Part shown: piece after piece, positions 23,105 through 33,848 of the stretch
Layout: each line of letters starts with the position of its first letter
Position numbering within the stretch: the stretch's first letter is position 1
Assembly: GCF_905220565.1 (NCBI RefSeq)
Contig: NC_059403.1
Span: 2,542,001-2,606,000, forward strand
Direction: 5' to 3'
Length of the DNA stretch: 64,000 nt
From: Melitaea cinxia
Taxonomy: Eukaryota; Arthropoda; Insecta; Lepidoptera; Nymphalidae
The notes under the pieces: model-generated
The model's input: only the letters and a program-made list of their open reading frames with translations
Told to the model about the DNA's origin: nothing
The model's database searches: none
Position numbers and translations under genes: made by a program

Positions 23105-24180
23105 AAAAAGAGGGTTTGACCGACTCTCAAGAGAATTAATTTTTAATATGACAATTGAAAATGACCAATTACAATATTTCTTTTAAGGGTTATTTAATTT
23201 TAACAAGGTAATAACTCCGTTAACAGAATCCTAATGCCGTTATAGGGACGATATATCTGTTAGGATATCAAATGTTATTCACAAGCCCTACTTATTTTGT
23301 GTATTGAAATATGACTATATAAAAATTTAATCAAATAGAAAAACAATAACACAAGCTATGAACGAATAAAAAATTTAAAAGTAATCTTTTAATTTCAGTT
23401 AGAATAGTCCAACTTAACCACGTGATTCTTAATCAGTTCAGCGGTTTAAGCAGAAAAAAAAGCGACGTAATTAATCCAATCCAATTATTTTCTCATACAT
23501 TATTAGCCACGGTGGCGGTAGACAATTCATTTGAAACGCTATTTTCTTTGAGGCGTAGATAATCAGGAATAGATTGCTCGTTTCTTTAACGAATGCTCAA
23601 CGATTGAATGATGTGTAACAGTACAGACGATGTTAGCGTATCAATTAAACGTAACATGTCTGATATGTTATAATAATTATGTATTAAATCATATAACTGT
23701 AATAAATGCAATTAAAGTAAAGGTAGTTTTACAACAACCGCATTTTTACGCGATAAACAAAACACGCATATTTATTATTTCTCTATTTTGATTGTAATGA
23801 TTTCGAAGAAATAGAATATTAATAATCTAAATAAATTACATAACTGTATTATTATTTTAGAAGTAATTTCAGATATTAATAGACTTGTTGAAGCTAGCTG
23901 CGTTTAAGATAATTAAATTATTCACAAAACTTAATATTGGGTAACAAATATTTAAATAAGTTTGAACCTTTCAATTTGTTAACATTGCTTTCGATTCATA
24001 ATACGGTCGCCACGTAATAATAGCTATCTACTACGTAATGAAAATTTCAGTAATTAAGATTTTTGTAACAATAATCAGAATTAATAGTCATCTCTCAATT
24101 AAATTCTTATCGTCGCTATAATCATTTTTTTTACACGAAACTTACAATAGAAAACACACACACACGGAACAATAGAATCG
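23105..24180. other. intergenic, nothing seen
   Basis: AT-rich, no supportable gene or repeat. Confidence 0.3.
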
Positions 24181-24420
24181 ATTGATCATTGAAGCCTTAC
24201 TATTACCAAAGTCTACAGAGTTATATCACACAATCAACCACCGGCTTCGGACACGGCAATTTTACGGATTATACAGGTCGGGAGGAAGCCCACGTGTACA
24301 CATACACTTAAGGCTACTGCATACGTACAAAGGCGTTGGTACGTGGATGGGACGTTGTTATTTAACATTGACGGGGATTTTTAATGCATACGCACCGTGA
24401 CAGTTACTCAGTAACAGTAG
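24181..24420. other. unassigned GC-richer block
   Basis: About 240 bp of balanced composition in AT-rich DNA, with an unrecognised 72-codon ORF (24182-24400) and the short inverted repeat CGTAC..GTACG. It could be an exon, a regulatory block or an old repeat. Confidence 0.25.
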
Positions 24421-24453
24421 GTTAAAACTTAAACATATACAACTTAAAAACAT

Positions 24454-24545
24454 ATAACTTAAAAACATTTATAAATATCATGTATACATGATATTTATAA
24501 ATGTTTTTCATGTATACATGATATTTATAAATATTTTTAAGTTAT
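24454..24545. repeat. long AT-rich palindrome
   Basis: Bases 24461-24508 form a perfect 48-bp palindrome centred between 24484 and 24485 (TGTATACA core). The outer arms ATAACTTAAAAA and ATTTTTAAGTTAT extend the symmetry. The left arm is repeated directly at about 24609-24645. Confidence 0.85.
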
Positions 24546-24646
24546 AAAAAATTGTTTAGAATTTCCTAATGTGTGGGTAACACAAAAATAAATCGTACGA
24601 GTTATCATATAACTTAAAAACATTTATAAATATCATGTATACATAA

Positions 24647-24780
24647 TATCATATCAAAAATTTCGATCTAACGGGTACATCGTTCCATAGCTTAATTGGC
24701 TAAAGCACCGACACGGTAAGTCGGAGATGCTGGTTCTACTGAAACGGTTCGATCCCTACTGGTCGATTTTTTATATGATA
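24647..24780 (+). mobile_element. tRNA-like sequence inside a TIR element (family H, copy 2)
   Basis: Starts ATATCATATCAAAAATTTCG and ends CGATTTTTTATATGAT. Inside are a consensus A box, TAGCTTAATTGG (24688-24699), and a perfect B box, GGTTCGATCCC (24746-24756). An extra segment CTGGTTCTACTGAAAC lies before the B box. The core is a polymerase III promoter of tRNA type, but no acceptor stem closes it, so it is not a tRNA gene. Confidence 0.65.
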
Positions 24781-24918
24781 ACTTTAAATTAAGCGGTGAT
24801 GTCAAATTAAGATATAAATTTTACGTGTATTCGTGTTACTTTGGCTATTTTATTCTGTCTATTGTTTTAGATTATTAAGTTTCAAAGCGACGACTCGTTG
24901 TATAGATTACTTTATTCT
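24781..24918. other. spacer
   Basis: Nothing recognised. Confidence 0.3.
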
Positions 24919-25205
24919 TTAACCGAGGTAGGGCACAGCAGGAATTTCCTGCTCAAAATATGGAGCAGCCCGACTGGGGTAGTACCTCAACCTTTCAGAA
25001 GATCACAGCAAAATAATACTGTTTTCAAGCAGTATTGTGTTCCTGTTGGTAAGTAAGGTGACCAGAGCTCCTGGGGGGATTGGGGATTGGGTCGGCAACG
25101 CGCTTGTGATGCTTCTGGTGTTGCAGGTGTCTATAAGCTACGGTAATCGCTTACCATCAGGTGAGCCGTACGCTTGTTTGCCGACCTAGTGACATTAAAA
25201 AAAAA
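24919..25205 (+). mobile_element. family D SINE-like element, copy 2
   Basis: Starts AACCGAGGTAGGGCACAGCA, includes GTGACCAGAGCTCCTGGGG and ends CATCAGGTGAGCCGTACGCT, TGTTTGCCGACC and an A-run. This is the most complete copy in the window. Confidence 0.75.
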
Positions 25206-25639
25206 ATCTTATTATAAGTTTTTGAACAAAATAATTTAATAAATGAACTTTTGTATAGAATATTCATATATTTAGGGATATAGTAACTACCAATAGATAA
25301 ATTTAGTACACACAGCGCATGTAAATTCAAATGTATTTTTGTGGTATCTCTGCAGTAAGTACATAAGCTATACATTGCGGTACATTGAACCGCTTTAACT
25401 TTAAGTTGTGCATTGTAATTATTACAAAATTTTAATGGTATTTTCGAAACGTCATACTACACTTATTTAACATACACACACGGTCATCTAATCATAAGAT
25501 AAGACACACAGATGTTTGTATTATAGACAACATAATATTGATATGTTGTGAAAAAAAAATGTTATTTTTCTTGATAAAAATATACATAAATATATAGACA
25601 TAATATTAAAAATTCTTATTTAATGTATAAATAAATAAA
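25206..25639. other. intergenic, nothing seen
   Basis: No supportable feature. Confidence 0.3.
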
Positions 25640-25740
25640 TATATCACACCCAAACTTGGTTCAGGAATCGAAAGCTGAATTCTCAGAACAGGGTGACTGC
25701 AAACTGCACCAACCGACTAGTGAAAAGTCAAGTCATTTTA
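25640..25740 (-). mobile_element. family G SINE-like fragment
   Basis: CACACCCAAACTTGGTTCAG, a decayed B box in AGGAATCGAAAGC, AGGGTGACTGCAAACTGCAC and CCGACTAG match the family G head in reverse. Confidence 0.55.
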
Positions 25741-25866
25741 TCTATTAATATTGTTTAGTTTTAAAATTATATTTTGTAAATTAGGGCTTCTACTTGTTTT
25801 TAATTAATAATATATTATATAATGATACTATAATATTATTAAATAATAAGTAAATATATATATTTA

Positions 25867-26099
25867 TATAAAAAAAGCCGACCGATGGCGGGATAACCAT
25901 CCAACTGCTGGCTTTGAAATATACAGGCCGAAGACGGGCAGCAGCGTCTTCGGTGCGACAAAGCCAGCCCTGCGGTCACCAACCCGCCTGCCCAACGTGG
26001 TGACTATGGGCAAAACACATGAGTTCACGTTATTTTTGGCGTAAACTTGTGGAGGCCTATGTCCAGTAGTGGACTGTAAAGGCTGTAATGATGATGATG
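25867..26099 (+). mobile_element. family C SINE, 5' truncated
   Basis: Begins within the body at AAGCCGACCGATGGCGGGAT and runs to the tail GGACTGTA..AGGCTGTAATGATGATG. ATATATATTTAT occurs immediately on both sides (about 25855-25866 and 26100-26111), a plausible though low-complexity target duplication. Confidence 0.7.
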
Positions 26100-26131
26100 A
26101 TATATATTTATTAATTATATTTACAACATCC

Positions 26132-26738
26132 CTAAATCCTTATATTTACATACCACAGTCTGCTCCGACTTTCGTTACCTCCAAAATGACGGCAATGTAG
26201 ACCCTGACGTGGAAAATAAAATAATGCGGAATGGATAAAATGGCGACAGGTCTCTGGAACAGCTCGTGATCCACGAATGTCCCTTAAACTGAAGGGGAAA
26301 ATCTACAAAACGATCTGTCTTATATATGGATCAGAATGTTGGATAACGAAAGTGACGGATGAAAGAGTACACGCAGCCGAGATGAGAATAATGAGATGGA
26401 CTTGTGGGGTGACGAGGAAAGATCGGATTAGAAATGAGTATAAGTATAAGGGAAAGTTTGAAAGTAGTACCCGTGACGGAGAAACTGAGGAGGAGTAGGT
26501 TAGCGTGGTATGGGCATGTAATGATAAGGGATGAACGCTATATTGGTAGAAGGATGTTAGGGATGAATGAAAGGAGGAAGAGAGAACGGTAGGCCAAAAA
26601 AGCGATGGATGGATTGTGTGAGTGAGGACATAAGAAAGAAAGGAGTAAGCGCTGAAGTGGCAAATAATATAGATAATTGGTAAAGGAAAACATGTTGTAC
26701 CAACCCTACATAAGTGGGATAAGGGCAGGGAGATGATG
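26132..26738 (+). mobile_element. 5'-truncated non-LTR retrotransposon (LINE), C-terminal part
   Basis: AATTATATTTACAACATCC occurs exactly at 26113-26131 and 26739-26757, a 19-bp target-site duplication. The 607 bp between encode, with stops and frameshifts, the post-RT region of an endonuclease/reverse-transcriptase LINE: FRYLQNDGNVDPDVENK, then MSLKLKGKIYKT, YGSECWITK, AAEMRIMRWTCGVTR, then in a shifted frame a WYGHV-like block. It ends AAGGGCAGGGAGATGATG. The RT catalytic domain is absent. It inserted beside the family C SINE at 25.87-26.10 kb. Confidence 0.8.
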
Positions 26739-26757
26739 AATTATATTTACAACATCC

Positions 26758-26987
26758 ACGGGCTCTTAGTTGCCTATGTCATTTGTACTACATAAAATAT
26801 TTGATTTATTATCATCGTGCGTTTTTTAAAATAGTTTAACTCCAGATCAGCAGTTTCAAAACTGTCTAGGATTACTAGGATGGTACCAAATAGTACAAGT
26901 ATAATAATATACAAATATAACAAGGATAATATTTAACTTTATTATAACATTAACATTAACATTATTTATATTTAATTTTTTTTTTAG
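26758..26987. other. spacer between the two LINE fragments
   Basis: AT-rich. A T-run ends TTTTTAG immediately before the second LINE fragment. Confidence 0.4.
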
Positions 26988-28130
26988 GTCTATTGCGCGT
27001 TCGTGGATCTGGAAAAGGCCTATGATAGAGTGGTGAGGAATGAATTGTGGTCAGCATTGTCCGTGTACGGTGTGAGCGGCGCACTCATGCGAGCACTACA
27101 ATCTCTTTATAGGGATTCTAGTGCCTGTGTGAGGATAAACGGGGCATACACTGAATGGTTTAATATCGAAAAAGGTGTTAGGCAGGGATGTGTAGCGTCA
27201 CCGTGGCTGTTTAACTTGTTCATGGACAATTGCTTGACAGAGTTAAAAGAGAATGAAAGTGGGTTGAGAATGGGTGAGTTACTCGTCAAATGTCTTCTCT
27301 ATGCTGATGACCAAGTACTACTTGCGTCCTCGGCCGAGGAGTTGCAGGAGATGGTAACTGCTATGAGTGGAGCTTTTGTTAGAAAGGGAATGAAGATGAA
27401 TGTAAAGAAGACGAAAGTGATGGTGTTTGAAAGAGATGAGGTAGTGACAGACTGTAATATCGTGATTGGAGATGAACAAATTGCACAGGTGAATGAGTTT
27501 GTGTATCTGGGTTCGAAGTTTACAAGAGATGGAAAGTGTGAGAGTGATATTGAAAGAAGAGTGAATGCAGGAAACATGGTGAACGGAGCTTTGAACTCCT
27601 TTATGAGCAGTCGGAAGGTGTCTAAAAAGGCTCGTTTGGCTGTGCATGAGGGGGTGTTGCTTCCGACACTCATGTAAGGAAGTGAAAGTTGGGTATGGCA
27701 GAAGAGACATGAAAGCAGAATAAATGCAGTTGAGATGAGAGCGTTAAGAAGTATGATAGGAGTTAAACTGAGTGACAGGATGAGAAATAGTGAGATAAAG
27801 AAACGGTGTGGTCTGAAAGAAGATGTAGTGACAAAAATTGAGAAAGGTATGCTGAGATGGTTTGGTCATGTCGAGAGAATGAATGAAGAACGACTGACGA
27901 AAAAAGTGTATAAGGCCAGTGTGAGTGGAAGTGTTGGAAGGGGTAGACCTAGGCGGACATTTCAAGACCAAATCGGGGACGTCTTGAAAAAAGGCCAGGT
28001 CAAGAGTACCCTAAACCGACGAGCATGTATGAAGGGAATAATGAAAGTGGATGAAGCGAAACAAGTATGTAAGGATCGTAGCAAGTGGAAAGAAGTGGTC
28101 TCTGCCTACCCCTACGGGAAAGAGGCGTGA
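26988..28130 (+). pseudogene. reverse transcriptase fragment, one nonsense codon
   Basis: Read from 26988, the frame gives the RT palm: FVDLEKAYDRV (motif with catalytic Asp), GVRQGCVASPWLFNL (about 27174-27218) and the catalytic YADD at 27300-27311. These are followed by the thumb block FVYLGSKFTRDG and the C-terminal region RWFGHVERM..RGRPRRTFQDQ. A TAA at 27675-27677 follows TLM where relatives have a Tyr-Gly pair. The same frame continues to the TGA at 28128-28130 with no other break. The copy therefore appears young but is inactive because of 5' truncation and the stop. Catalytic Asp residues in YADD are intact. Confidence 0.8.
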
Positions 28131-28152
28131 TTATATGTATGTATGTATGTAT
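26988..28152 (+). mobile_element. 5'-truncated RTE-like LINE with TGTA-repeat tail
   Basis: Coding homology starts abruptly at 26988 and the frame stays open, apart from one stop, to 28130. A very short 3' region then ends in a (TGTA)n tail (about 28135-28152), typical of RTE-type elements that finish in a short tandem repeat instead of poly-A. TATATTTAA occurs near both ends and may be the target duplication, but it is low complexity. The endonuclease domain and most of the N-terminal RT are missing. The RTE assignment is by motif style. Confidence 0.75.
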
Positions 28153-28905
28153 ATTTAACATCAGTCGTAAAAATTGAAATATTTTAATAGGTATTAAAAT
28201 AAATCTGATAAAATAATAAAAGTGTTACAAAATTTTTACGATTGGGTGAAATGTTCGTGTAAATGTGTGTGTACTTCTATCGCTACCAATATTATTTTTA
28301 TATATTTTATATAATAAACTTATATAAATGTTTGCAGATATATTATGCGATGCCAAACAATGTTTGTGTAAGTAAGTAAGTAAGAACAATGGGAATTTAC
28401 CTCACACTCAATGGTATTTTGTTCTTACATGCATTAACTTTTTGCATGGTTTTGTTTCTATGTTCCTATGTTGATAATATATGAATGATAAATATGTCTG
28501 AAATTTAGTAGCGCTGTATTTCGTGCAAAAGATTATTAATTTTATAATAAATAATAATATATAAATTGGGTTAGTAAAACATATAAGACACAAATTCTTT
28601 TTAAAGAGTAATTGCGAACTTTATTGCCGATTTTTGTCTTCAGAACATCTACATTTCGATTCGTTGGGAGCTTCACTTACAACTGTGTAAACAATTAATT
28701 AAAACAACGTTCCAAAAGTGTTTCTGAATCTTTTTTAAACAAAATAATTTTAATTTTGATGTTCTACAATCTATTACGTATTGTAAAATAAACAGTTTAG
28801 TTTTAAAATTATTACACACAATAAATAAATCTCAAAAACCGCTGGACGCATCCAGATGAAATTTGACAGGGAGGTTAGTTTATTAGTTAATAAACGTCAA
28901 TTACG
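28153..28905. other. intergenic, nothing seen
   Basis: AT-rich. CTCAAAAACCGCTGGACGCA near 28832 resembles the end of a common insect repeat. No gene. Confidence 0.3.
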
Positions 28906-29233
28906 TACTGTGTGGCTACGGTACTAAAGAATATAGCCACCCCCTCTCTTCCCGTGGGTGTCGTAAGAGGCAATTAAAGGATAACACAGTTCCGCTACCA
29001 CCTTGGAACTTAAAAAGCTGACCGGTGGCGGGATAACCATCGAACTGCTGGCTTTGAAATACACAATGCCGAAGACGGGCAGCAGCATCTTCGGTGCGAC
29101 AAAGCCAGCCCTGCGGTCACCAACCCGCCTGCCCAGCGTGGTGACTATGGGCAAAACACATGAGTTCACGCAATTTTTGGCGTAAACTTGTGGAGGCCTA
29201 TGTCCAGCAGTGGACTGTATAGGCTGTAATGAT
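28906..29233 (+). mobile_element. family C SINE, copy 3
   Basis: Starts GTGTGGCTACGGTACTAAAG, passes GTCGTAAGAGGCAATTAAAG and CTGACCGGTGGCGGGATAAC, and ends GGAGGCCTATGTCCAGCAGT, GGCTGTAATGATG. No target duplication is evident. The 81- and 60-codon ORFs inside are repeat sequence. Confidence 0.75.
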
Positions 29234-29465
29234 GAAAATAGGAAATTAGTTCTATTACTGAAATTAGCTAAAAATAGCTTTTCACACGATATTTCGTTTA
29301 CAGAAACTGTTAAGCGAAATCATTTCTTAGCACAAAAATATAGGTTTCGTCATTTGTATTTTATAATTTTAATTTTAATGTGTACTTTATTTCAAAATTT
29401 TACGATGTTATACAATGCACAACTCAAGAAATAATTATAAAAAGTTCCTTAGTTGAGTTTATTTT
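29234..29465. other. spacer
   Basis: Nothing recognised. Confidence 0.3.
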
Positions 29466-29742
29466 GAACTGACTTCAGAAAAAGAAGAAGGTTCTCAATT
29501 CGATTGCATAATTTTTTACGTATGTTACCTCAGAACTTTCTACTGGGTGGACCGATTTCGATGATTCCTTTTTAATAGAATAGAAGGTGCTTGTCATGTG
29601 CTGCAATTTAAATTTAATCGAAATCTTAAGATACTTGTTGACTTATTTCTAATAAAGCGTATTTACTTGATTATTTTTTCGTCTATCCATTACTGGTTAA
29701 TGTAAATGAAGTCGTTTTTTTTTGTTTGCGATCAAACACATG
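29466..29742 (-). mobile_element. family A element, degenerate
   Basis: Read on the reverse strand from a cap-like GTTTGATCGCAAAC, an A-run and GACTTCATTTACATTAACC to GGTTCTCAATTCG and a decayed right end. About half the unit structure is retained. Confidence 0.65.
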
Positions 29743-30349
29743 TTAATTAAGAAAGGCGTTAGAATATTAATATAATATACAAATGATACAGAGAAGTCGA
29801 AAAATATTTATATGTCCATTATAAGAGTAATATAATTATACAATTCAATAATTAATTACGATACTTTATGCGCTAAATGTGAGGCGGGTGCCGCTAAAAG
29901 TGAGGGATTTTTATTTTTATTATTGCACTAAAAAGTTGAACATAAATATTTTACTAATTATTCCTTTACATAATATAACAAAGAAAAACAATAAAACTAC
30001 GAAAAAAATATTTCATTGTGTTGAAATTGGAGTAATATTTTTAATTCAAATCTTTACTACCTTAATAGTCAAAAGCAGTTGACCGTGACCACAAGATTAG
30101 TGTCAAATCAGAGTCGACGCAATGATTACAGTTTACTGTTTTTATCTTGAGAGCTATTGTATAATCCTTCTTTTATTCCATTTACACTTTCTGCTACACT
30201 CGATACATTGAATTAATAATATTCCATTATTACGTATTTCTATGCATGTCCTATAAAAAATATTTTCTGTTTTTTAGGAAATGAACTAGCTATTAGCATT
30301 GTCTTCATCCATATATTTTGGGAGCATTTTAGTCAAATCCAAGTAATAA
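29743..30349. other. intergenic, nothing seen
   Basis: No supportable gene. ORF 29879-30082 is not recognised. Confidence 0.3.
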
Positions 30350-30687
30350 CTGTACTATGTGACTACGGTACTAAAGAATATAGCCACCCTCTCTCTTCCC
30401 GTGGGTGTCGTAAGAGGCGACTAAGGGATAACACAGTTCCGCTACCACCTTGGAACTTAAAAAGCCGACCGGTGGCGAGATAACCATCTAACTGCTGGCT
30501 TTGAAATACACAGGCCGAAGACGGGCAGCAGCGTCTTCGGTGCGACAAAGCCAGTACTGCGGTCACCAACCCGCCTGCCCAGCGTGGTGACTATGGGCAA
30601 AACACATGAGTTCACGTTATTTTTGGCGTAAACTTGTGGAGGCCTATGTCCAGCAGTGGACTGTATAGGCTGTAATGATGATGATGA
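30350..30687 (+). mobile_element. family C SINE, copy 4
   Basis: Full-length copy with an A-poor tail GGCTGTAATGATGATGATG. AAGTAATAA at 30341-30349 and 30688-30696 is a 9-bp target duplication that fixes both ends. Confidence 0.8.
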
Positions 30688-31104
30688 AAGTAATAAGAGT
30701 TACATATTAGCTGACATTTTTGTCAAAATCAGTTAAACCTTTGTGACTAGAAATTAACCAGAACAAACAGTCTAACAGGTGATATGGAGTTATTATAGTA
30801 ACGTGTAAACAGTCACTTAAAGGTAGAAAAAAAGTTGTTTGTTTTTAACATTTTGAATACTTCAGTTTATTTTATGTTACGGAACTGTGCTGTGTCTTAT
30901 GTACTAAGTCCGAATAGAATTTTTATCTTACAGGATTTCAAAATATTTGGACAGACTCTATTTTTTATATAAAAATTGATTGATGTGCTGAATACAAAAT
31001 AATATTTTTGTTTCTTTCCAAACACATATCTACATATTGAAGCCCTCAAAATGTGTTTCCAGTCCGAAATGAGTCAAACGCATGCGTATACATTTTTTTT
31101 CTGG
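30688..31104. other. intergenic, nothing seen
   Basis: AT-rich. This lies downstream of the reverse-strand small ORF at 31105-31212. Confidence 0.3.
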
Positions 31105-31212
31105 TTACACTATCTGTATTCCATAAACAAGGGGTAACCCTTGTAATGCTGAGACCACTAAAACTACAAATAATAAAACAAACAAAATTGTAATTTTGAT
31201 GCGACTGCTCAT
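31105..31212 (-). CDS. candidate small secreted peptide or signal-peptide exon
   Basis: A reverse-strand ORF of 35 codons starting MSSRIKITILFVLLFVVLVV and ending PLVYGIQIV. It has the form of a secretory signal peptide: a short basic start (Arg4, Lys6), a hydrophobic core of about 16 residues and a small-residue region SALQG around residues 21-25 where cleavage could fall. The start has an A at -3. A TATA-like TTTATAAAAAAG lies about 105 bp upstream on the same strand. The mature part would be only about 10 residues, so this is more likely a first exon spliced downstream, or chance. No family is recognised. Its distance from crol and the opposite strand suggest no link to that gene. Confidence 0.3.
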   Translation of the reverse strand: MSSRIKITILFVLLFVVLVVSALQGLPLVYGIQIV

Positions 31213-32055
31213 CTTTATGTGAGTTGTTCTTAAGACGTTATTTCCTCGATCTGTACCTACCGTGTGTCTCTTTCCTGGGTGAGAAAGAGTCAATTTTCAT
31301 TTGGTCGTCTTTTTTATAAATATCTGACTAGCCCGTAGGCGCGGTTGACAATGACCTTTCATGACGCTCCGGGTAATTGTTTCGGTTCCTAGATCGCGTC
31401 TGATTGTGTGTACATGTATTATGTATTTGAATATAAAAATATATATGTACATATGTTATATCAGTACGCTGTTATTTAAAATACAGTCATCCAGATGCGT
31501 ACGTTAGGAACCGACGACTGTCTCTATATTAAACATTTTATTTATTAATTTTGGCGCAACTTATCTTCTCTCAAATGGCATGTGGTTACTATGAACTAAA
31601 TATTTAAAAACGCCTGCCAACAGAAACAATTAAAAAAAAAACTGTTTACTTTAATACCTGTTTATATTCAGTTTCATCCTTCAACTACGGTAAATAGCAT
31701 ATGACTCAACGTACAAATCATTTTAATGAGGGCAAAATTATAATTTTAATTACAAATATTTTTGATGCGATAATTATTTCGAATAGTTTAAAAATTATAA
31801 AATGTGATTCATTGTTATTAATAAACATTTCCATTGCAAGATAGTTGAGTTTATTTATTTTTTCGAATTTCCCTAAAAACTCGTTATCTTTTAATTGTTA
31901 ATACTTTGAACGTTTTTAGATCGTTACCTGTGGAGCTGGTGGAGCGTTCCACGAATAATATACTTACATAAGTTTTGTTTTATTCATGATTATTTTTAAA
32001 TCCACCTTTTGAGCAACACTGTTGAGGTCACAGCTCTTTGTATTGAAGTCCACCA
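31213..32055. other. intergenic with a family G scrap
   Basis: CAGTCATCCAGATGCGTACG with TTAGGAACCGACGACTGTC (about 31484-31522) resembles the family G end. The rest is unassigned. Confidence 0.3.
31309..31320 (-). promoter_or_regulatory. possible TATA box for the 31.1-31.2 kb ORF
   Basis: The reverse strand reads ATATTTATAAAAAAGACG here. About 30 bases further along that strand the sequence TTGACTCTTTCTC could hold a start site. This is only an arrangement seen in the sequence, and AT-rich DNA gives such matches often. Confidence 0.25.
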
Positions 32056-33062
32056 GCCGGCCTAGCATGCATACAACGAGATATCTCTTGACGAGAGAGA
32101 GAGATAATGTCTACATCGAGTATTTTCTCGATTACCCTAACATGCGCACTACGAGAGACAAAATTCTCTTCCGAAGACTTCGCCTTGTCGAGTAGAGAAA
32201 CATTATCAACCATAATCACAACTGAATATCATTCTTATTTCTTATGTCGTAAAGTTGAATTTACAGGGTTATTGACCAATTTCAAACGAGTGACACATGT
32301 TTTATTTAACAATGTTCTCGGCCTTTTGGCTAAGATAAAAAGTGTATATCTAATTTAAAAAATCTAATATGGAAAATAAAACGGCGTAAGTAAATGAATT
32401 TAATTATATATGTAAAACAATATGCTCGGGTTGTGCTTTATATCTTGTCGCACATTAGATAATTGTAATTCTATCACGCATTGTTTGTTTTTTTTTTTTT
32501 TAATTTTTAAAATTTAGATAATTGTAATTCTATCACGCATTGTTTGTTTGTTTTTTTTTTTTTTTAATTTTTAAAATTTTTTGAATTTTTGAATTTTTTT
32601 TTGATTATTGATTTTACTTTTATTCTATTTAATTTTATTTTTAGTTATTGATTTTTTTAATATAATTTTGTTTTGTTTTTTATTCTGAATATTGTCTTGT
32701 CTTGTTGTACTAACCCAATATGGACTTATACTTTGGTCTGAAATAAAGTATTATTATTATTATTATTATTAAAATTAAAATAGGCACCCGGTTTTATTTA
32801 TTTTTTATTTATCGTCTTTCTCGTCGATAATATTGAAGACGAGAAGTTTCTCTTCCTAAAACGACAAAATTCGACAAAATTACGATGTCATGTTAGCTTC
32901 CGTAGAGATAAATATCACAGATCACTAAAATTTAATGATTATCTCTTCTTGACGTAACGAGAAGAGTATCGCGTGCACGCATGTTAGCTACTGTAGACAT
33001 AGAGAGATAATACGAGAAAAGGGGTAGACAAAATTTTGTCGTGGCGCGCATGCTAGGCCTGC
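32056..33062 (+). mobile_element. TIR element carrying a U2 snRNA-like segment, copy 1
   Basis: Bounded by inverted repeats CAGCCGGCCTAGCATGC (from 32054) and its complement at the right, one mismatch. A near-identical copy lies at 35698-36654. The left part is rich in GAGA/TCTC, and CGAGAAAAGG and GAGAGATAA recur near the right end. The middle contains a U2-like stretch (32315-32351) followed by T-rich low-complexity DNA. This copy alone has a tandem duplication of TAGATAATTGTAATTCTATC (about 32457 and 32515) and an ATT microsatellite (32748-32770). No transposase and no matching target duplication are seen. Confidence 0.7.
32315..32351 (+). ncRNA. U2 snRNA-derived segment (not a functional gene)
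   Basis: TTCTCGGCCTTTTGGCTAAG and the next AT match U2 snRNA positions 6-27 exactly. AAAAAGTGTATATCT then follows the U2 AAGTGTAGTATCT branch-site-pairing region with the GUAGUA core broken. Weak similarity may continue to about 32375. The Sm site and 3' stem-loops are absent. Confidence 0.7.
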
Positions 33063-33328
33063 TGAATTCCTATTCTACTCTTATTATAATAAAGATCAAA
33101 ATACATTAATTTTTATTAAATTTATTTAAACAATTATTATTATTATTATTAATTTGAAACAAATTATATTAAATATCATCAAACATCTCAGCTAAATTGC
33201 ATGAGTGGTGTACATGCCTACTAATTGATCGAACTCAAGGTGGACCTAAAAACAATTTTCAACGCAACGGTAAACATTTTTGGGTATATCACATCTTCCT
33301 GTTGTACTCCCCGTTGCGATTGTATTTT
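33063..33328. other. spacer
   Basis: AT-rich with an ATT run near 33137-33152. Nothing else seen. Confidence 0.3.
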
Positions 33329-33765
33329 TAACCGACTTTCAAAAAAAAATGGCGGTTCTCATTTCGATAATATTTTTTTTCTGTATCTTACTTCAGAACT
33401 TTTGATTGGATGAATCGATTTCGATAAAAAAAAAATTAATAAAAAGGTGGTGCGTGTCATTTGGTGCCATTTAAATTTATTTAACATCTAACAACTACTT
33501 TTTGAGTTGTATCTAATAATGCGTTTTTACTTGACTATTTTTTCGTCGATCTACGTTGTATTATACTTTTTACTGGGTGTACCGATTTTAATGATATTTA
33601 ATTTAATCAAAAGGTGATATTTATCATGTGGTCACGTTTAAATTTCATTGAGATCAGATTAAAACTTTTTGAGTAATCTATGATAACGCGTATTTACTTG
33701 ACTATTTTTTCGTCTACCTACGTTTTATTACTTGTCGATGTAATTGAAGTCGTTTTTTTTTACTC
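33329..33765 (-). mobile_element. family A element, reverse orientation
   Basis: Starts AACCGACTTTCAAAAAAAAA (the right end reversed) and finishes CGATGTAATTGAAGTCGTTTT (the left end reversed). It has two units with TTTTTCGTCGATCTACGTTG and TTTCGTCTACCTACGTTTTA. Confidence 0.7.
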
Positions 33766-33848
33766 CAGACTAATCAAGAATATATAATATGTAATATCCA
33801 TATACAAATTGTATTTATACAAAAAAAAAATCGTTTTGTATGATTGTC

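Noticed and set aside
24688..24756. Possible functional tRNA gene
   Set aside because: A and B boxes are good, but no acceptor stem or clear anticodon arm pairs, there is an insertion before the B box, and it lies inside a TIR element.
32107..32358. 83-codon ORF conserved between the two U2-carrying elements (also 35749-36000)
   Set aside because: The copies differ at three codons and all three changes alter the amino acid. The frame runs through U2-derived sequence. Similarity reflects recent common origin, not coding constraint.
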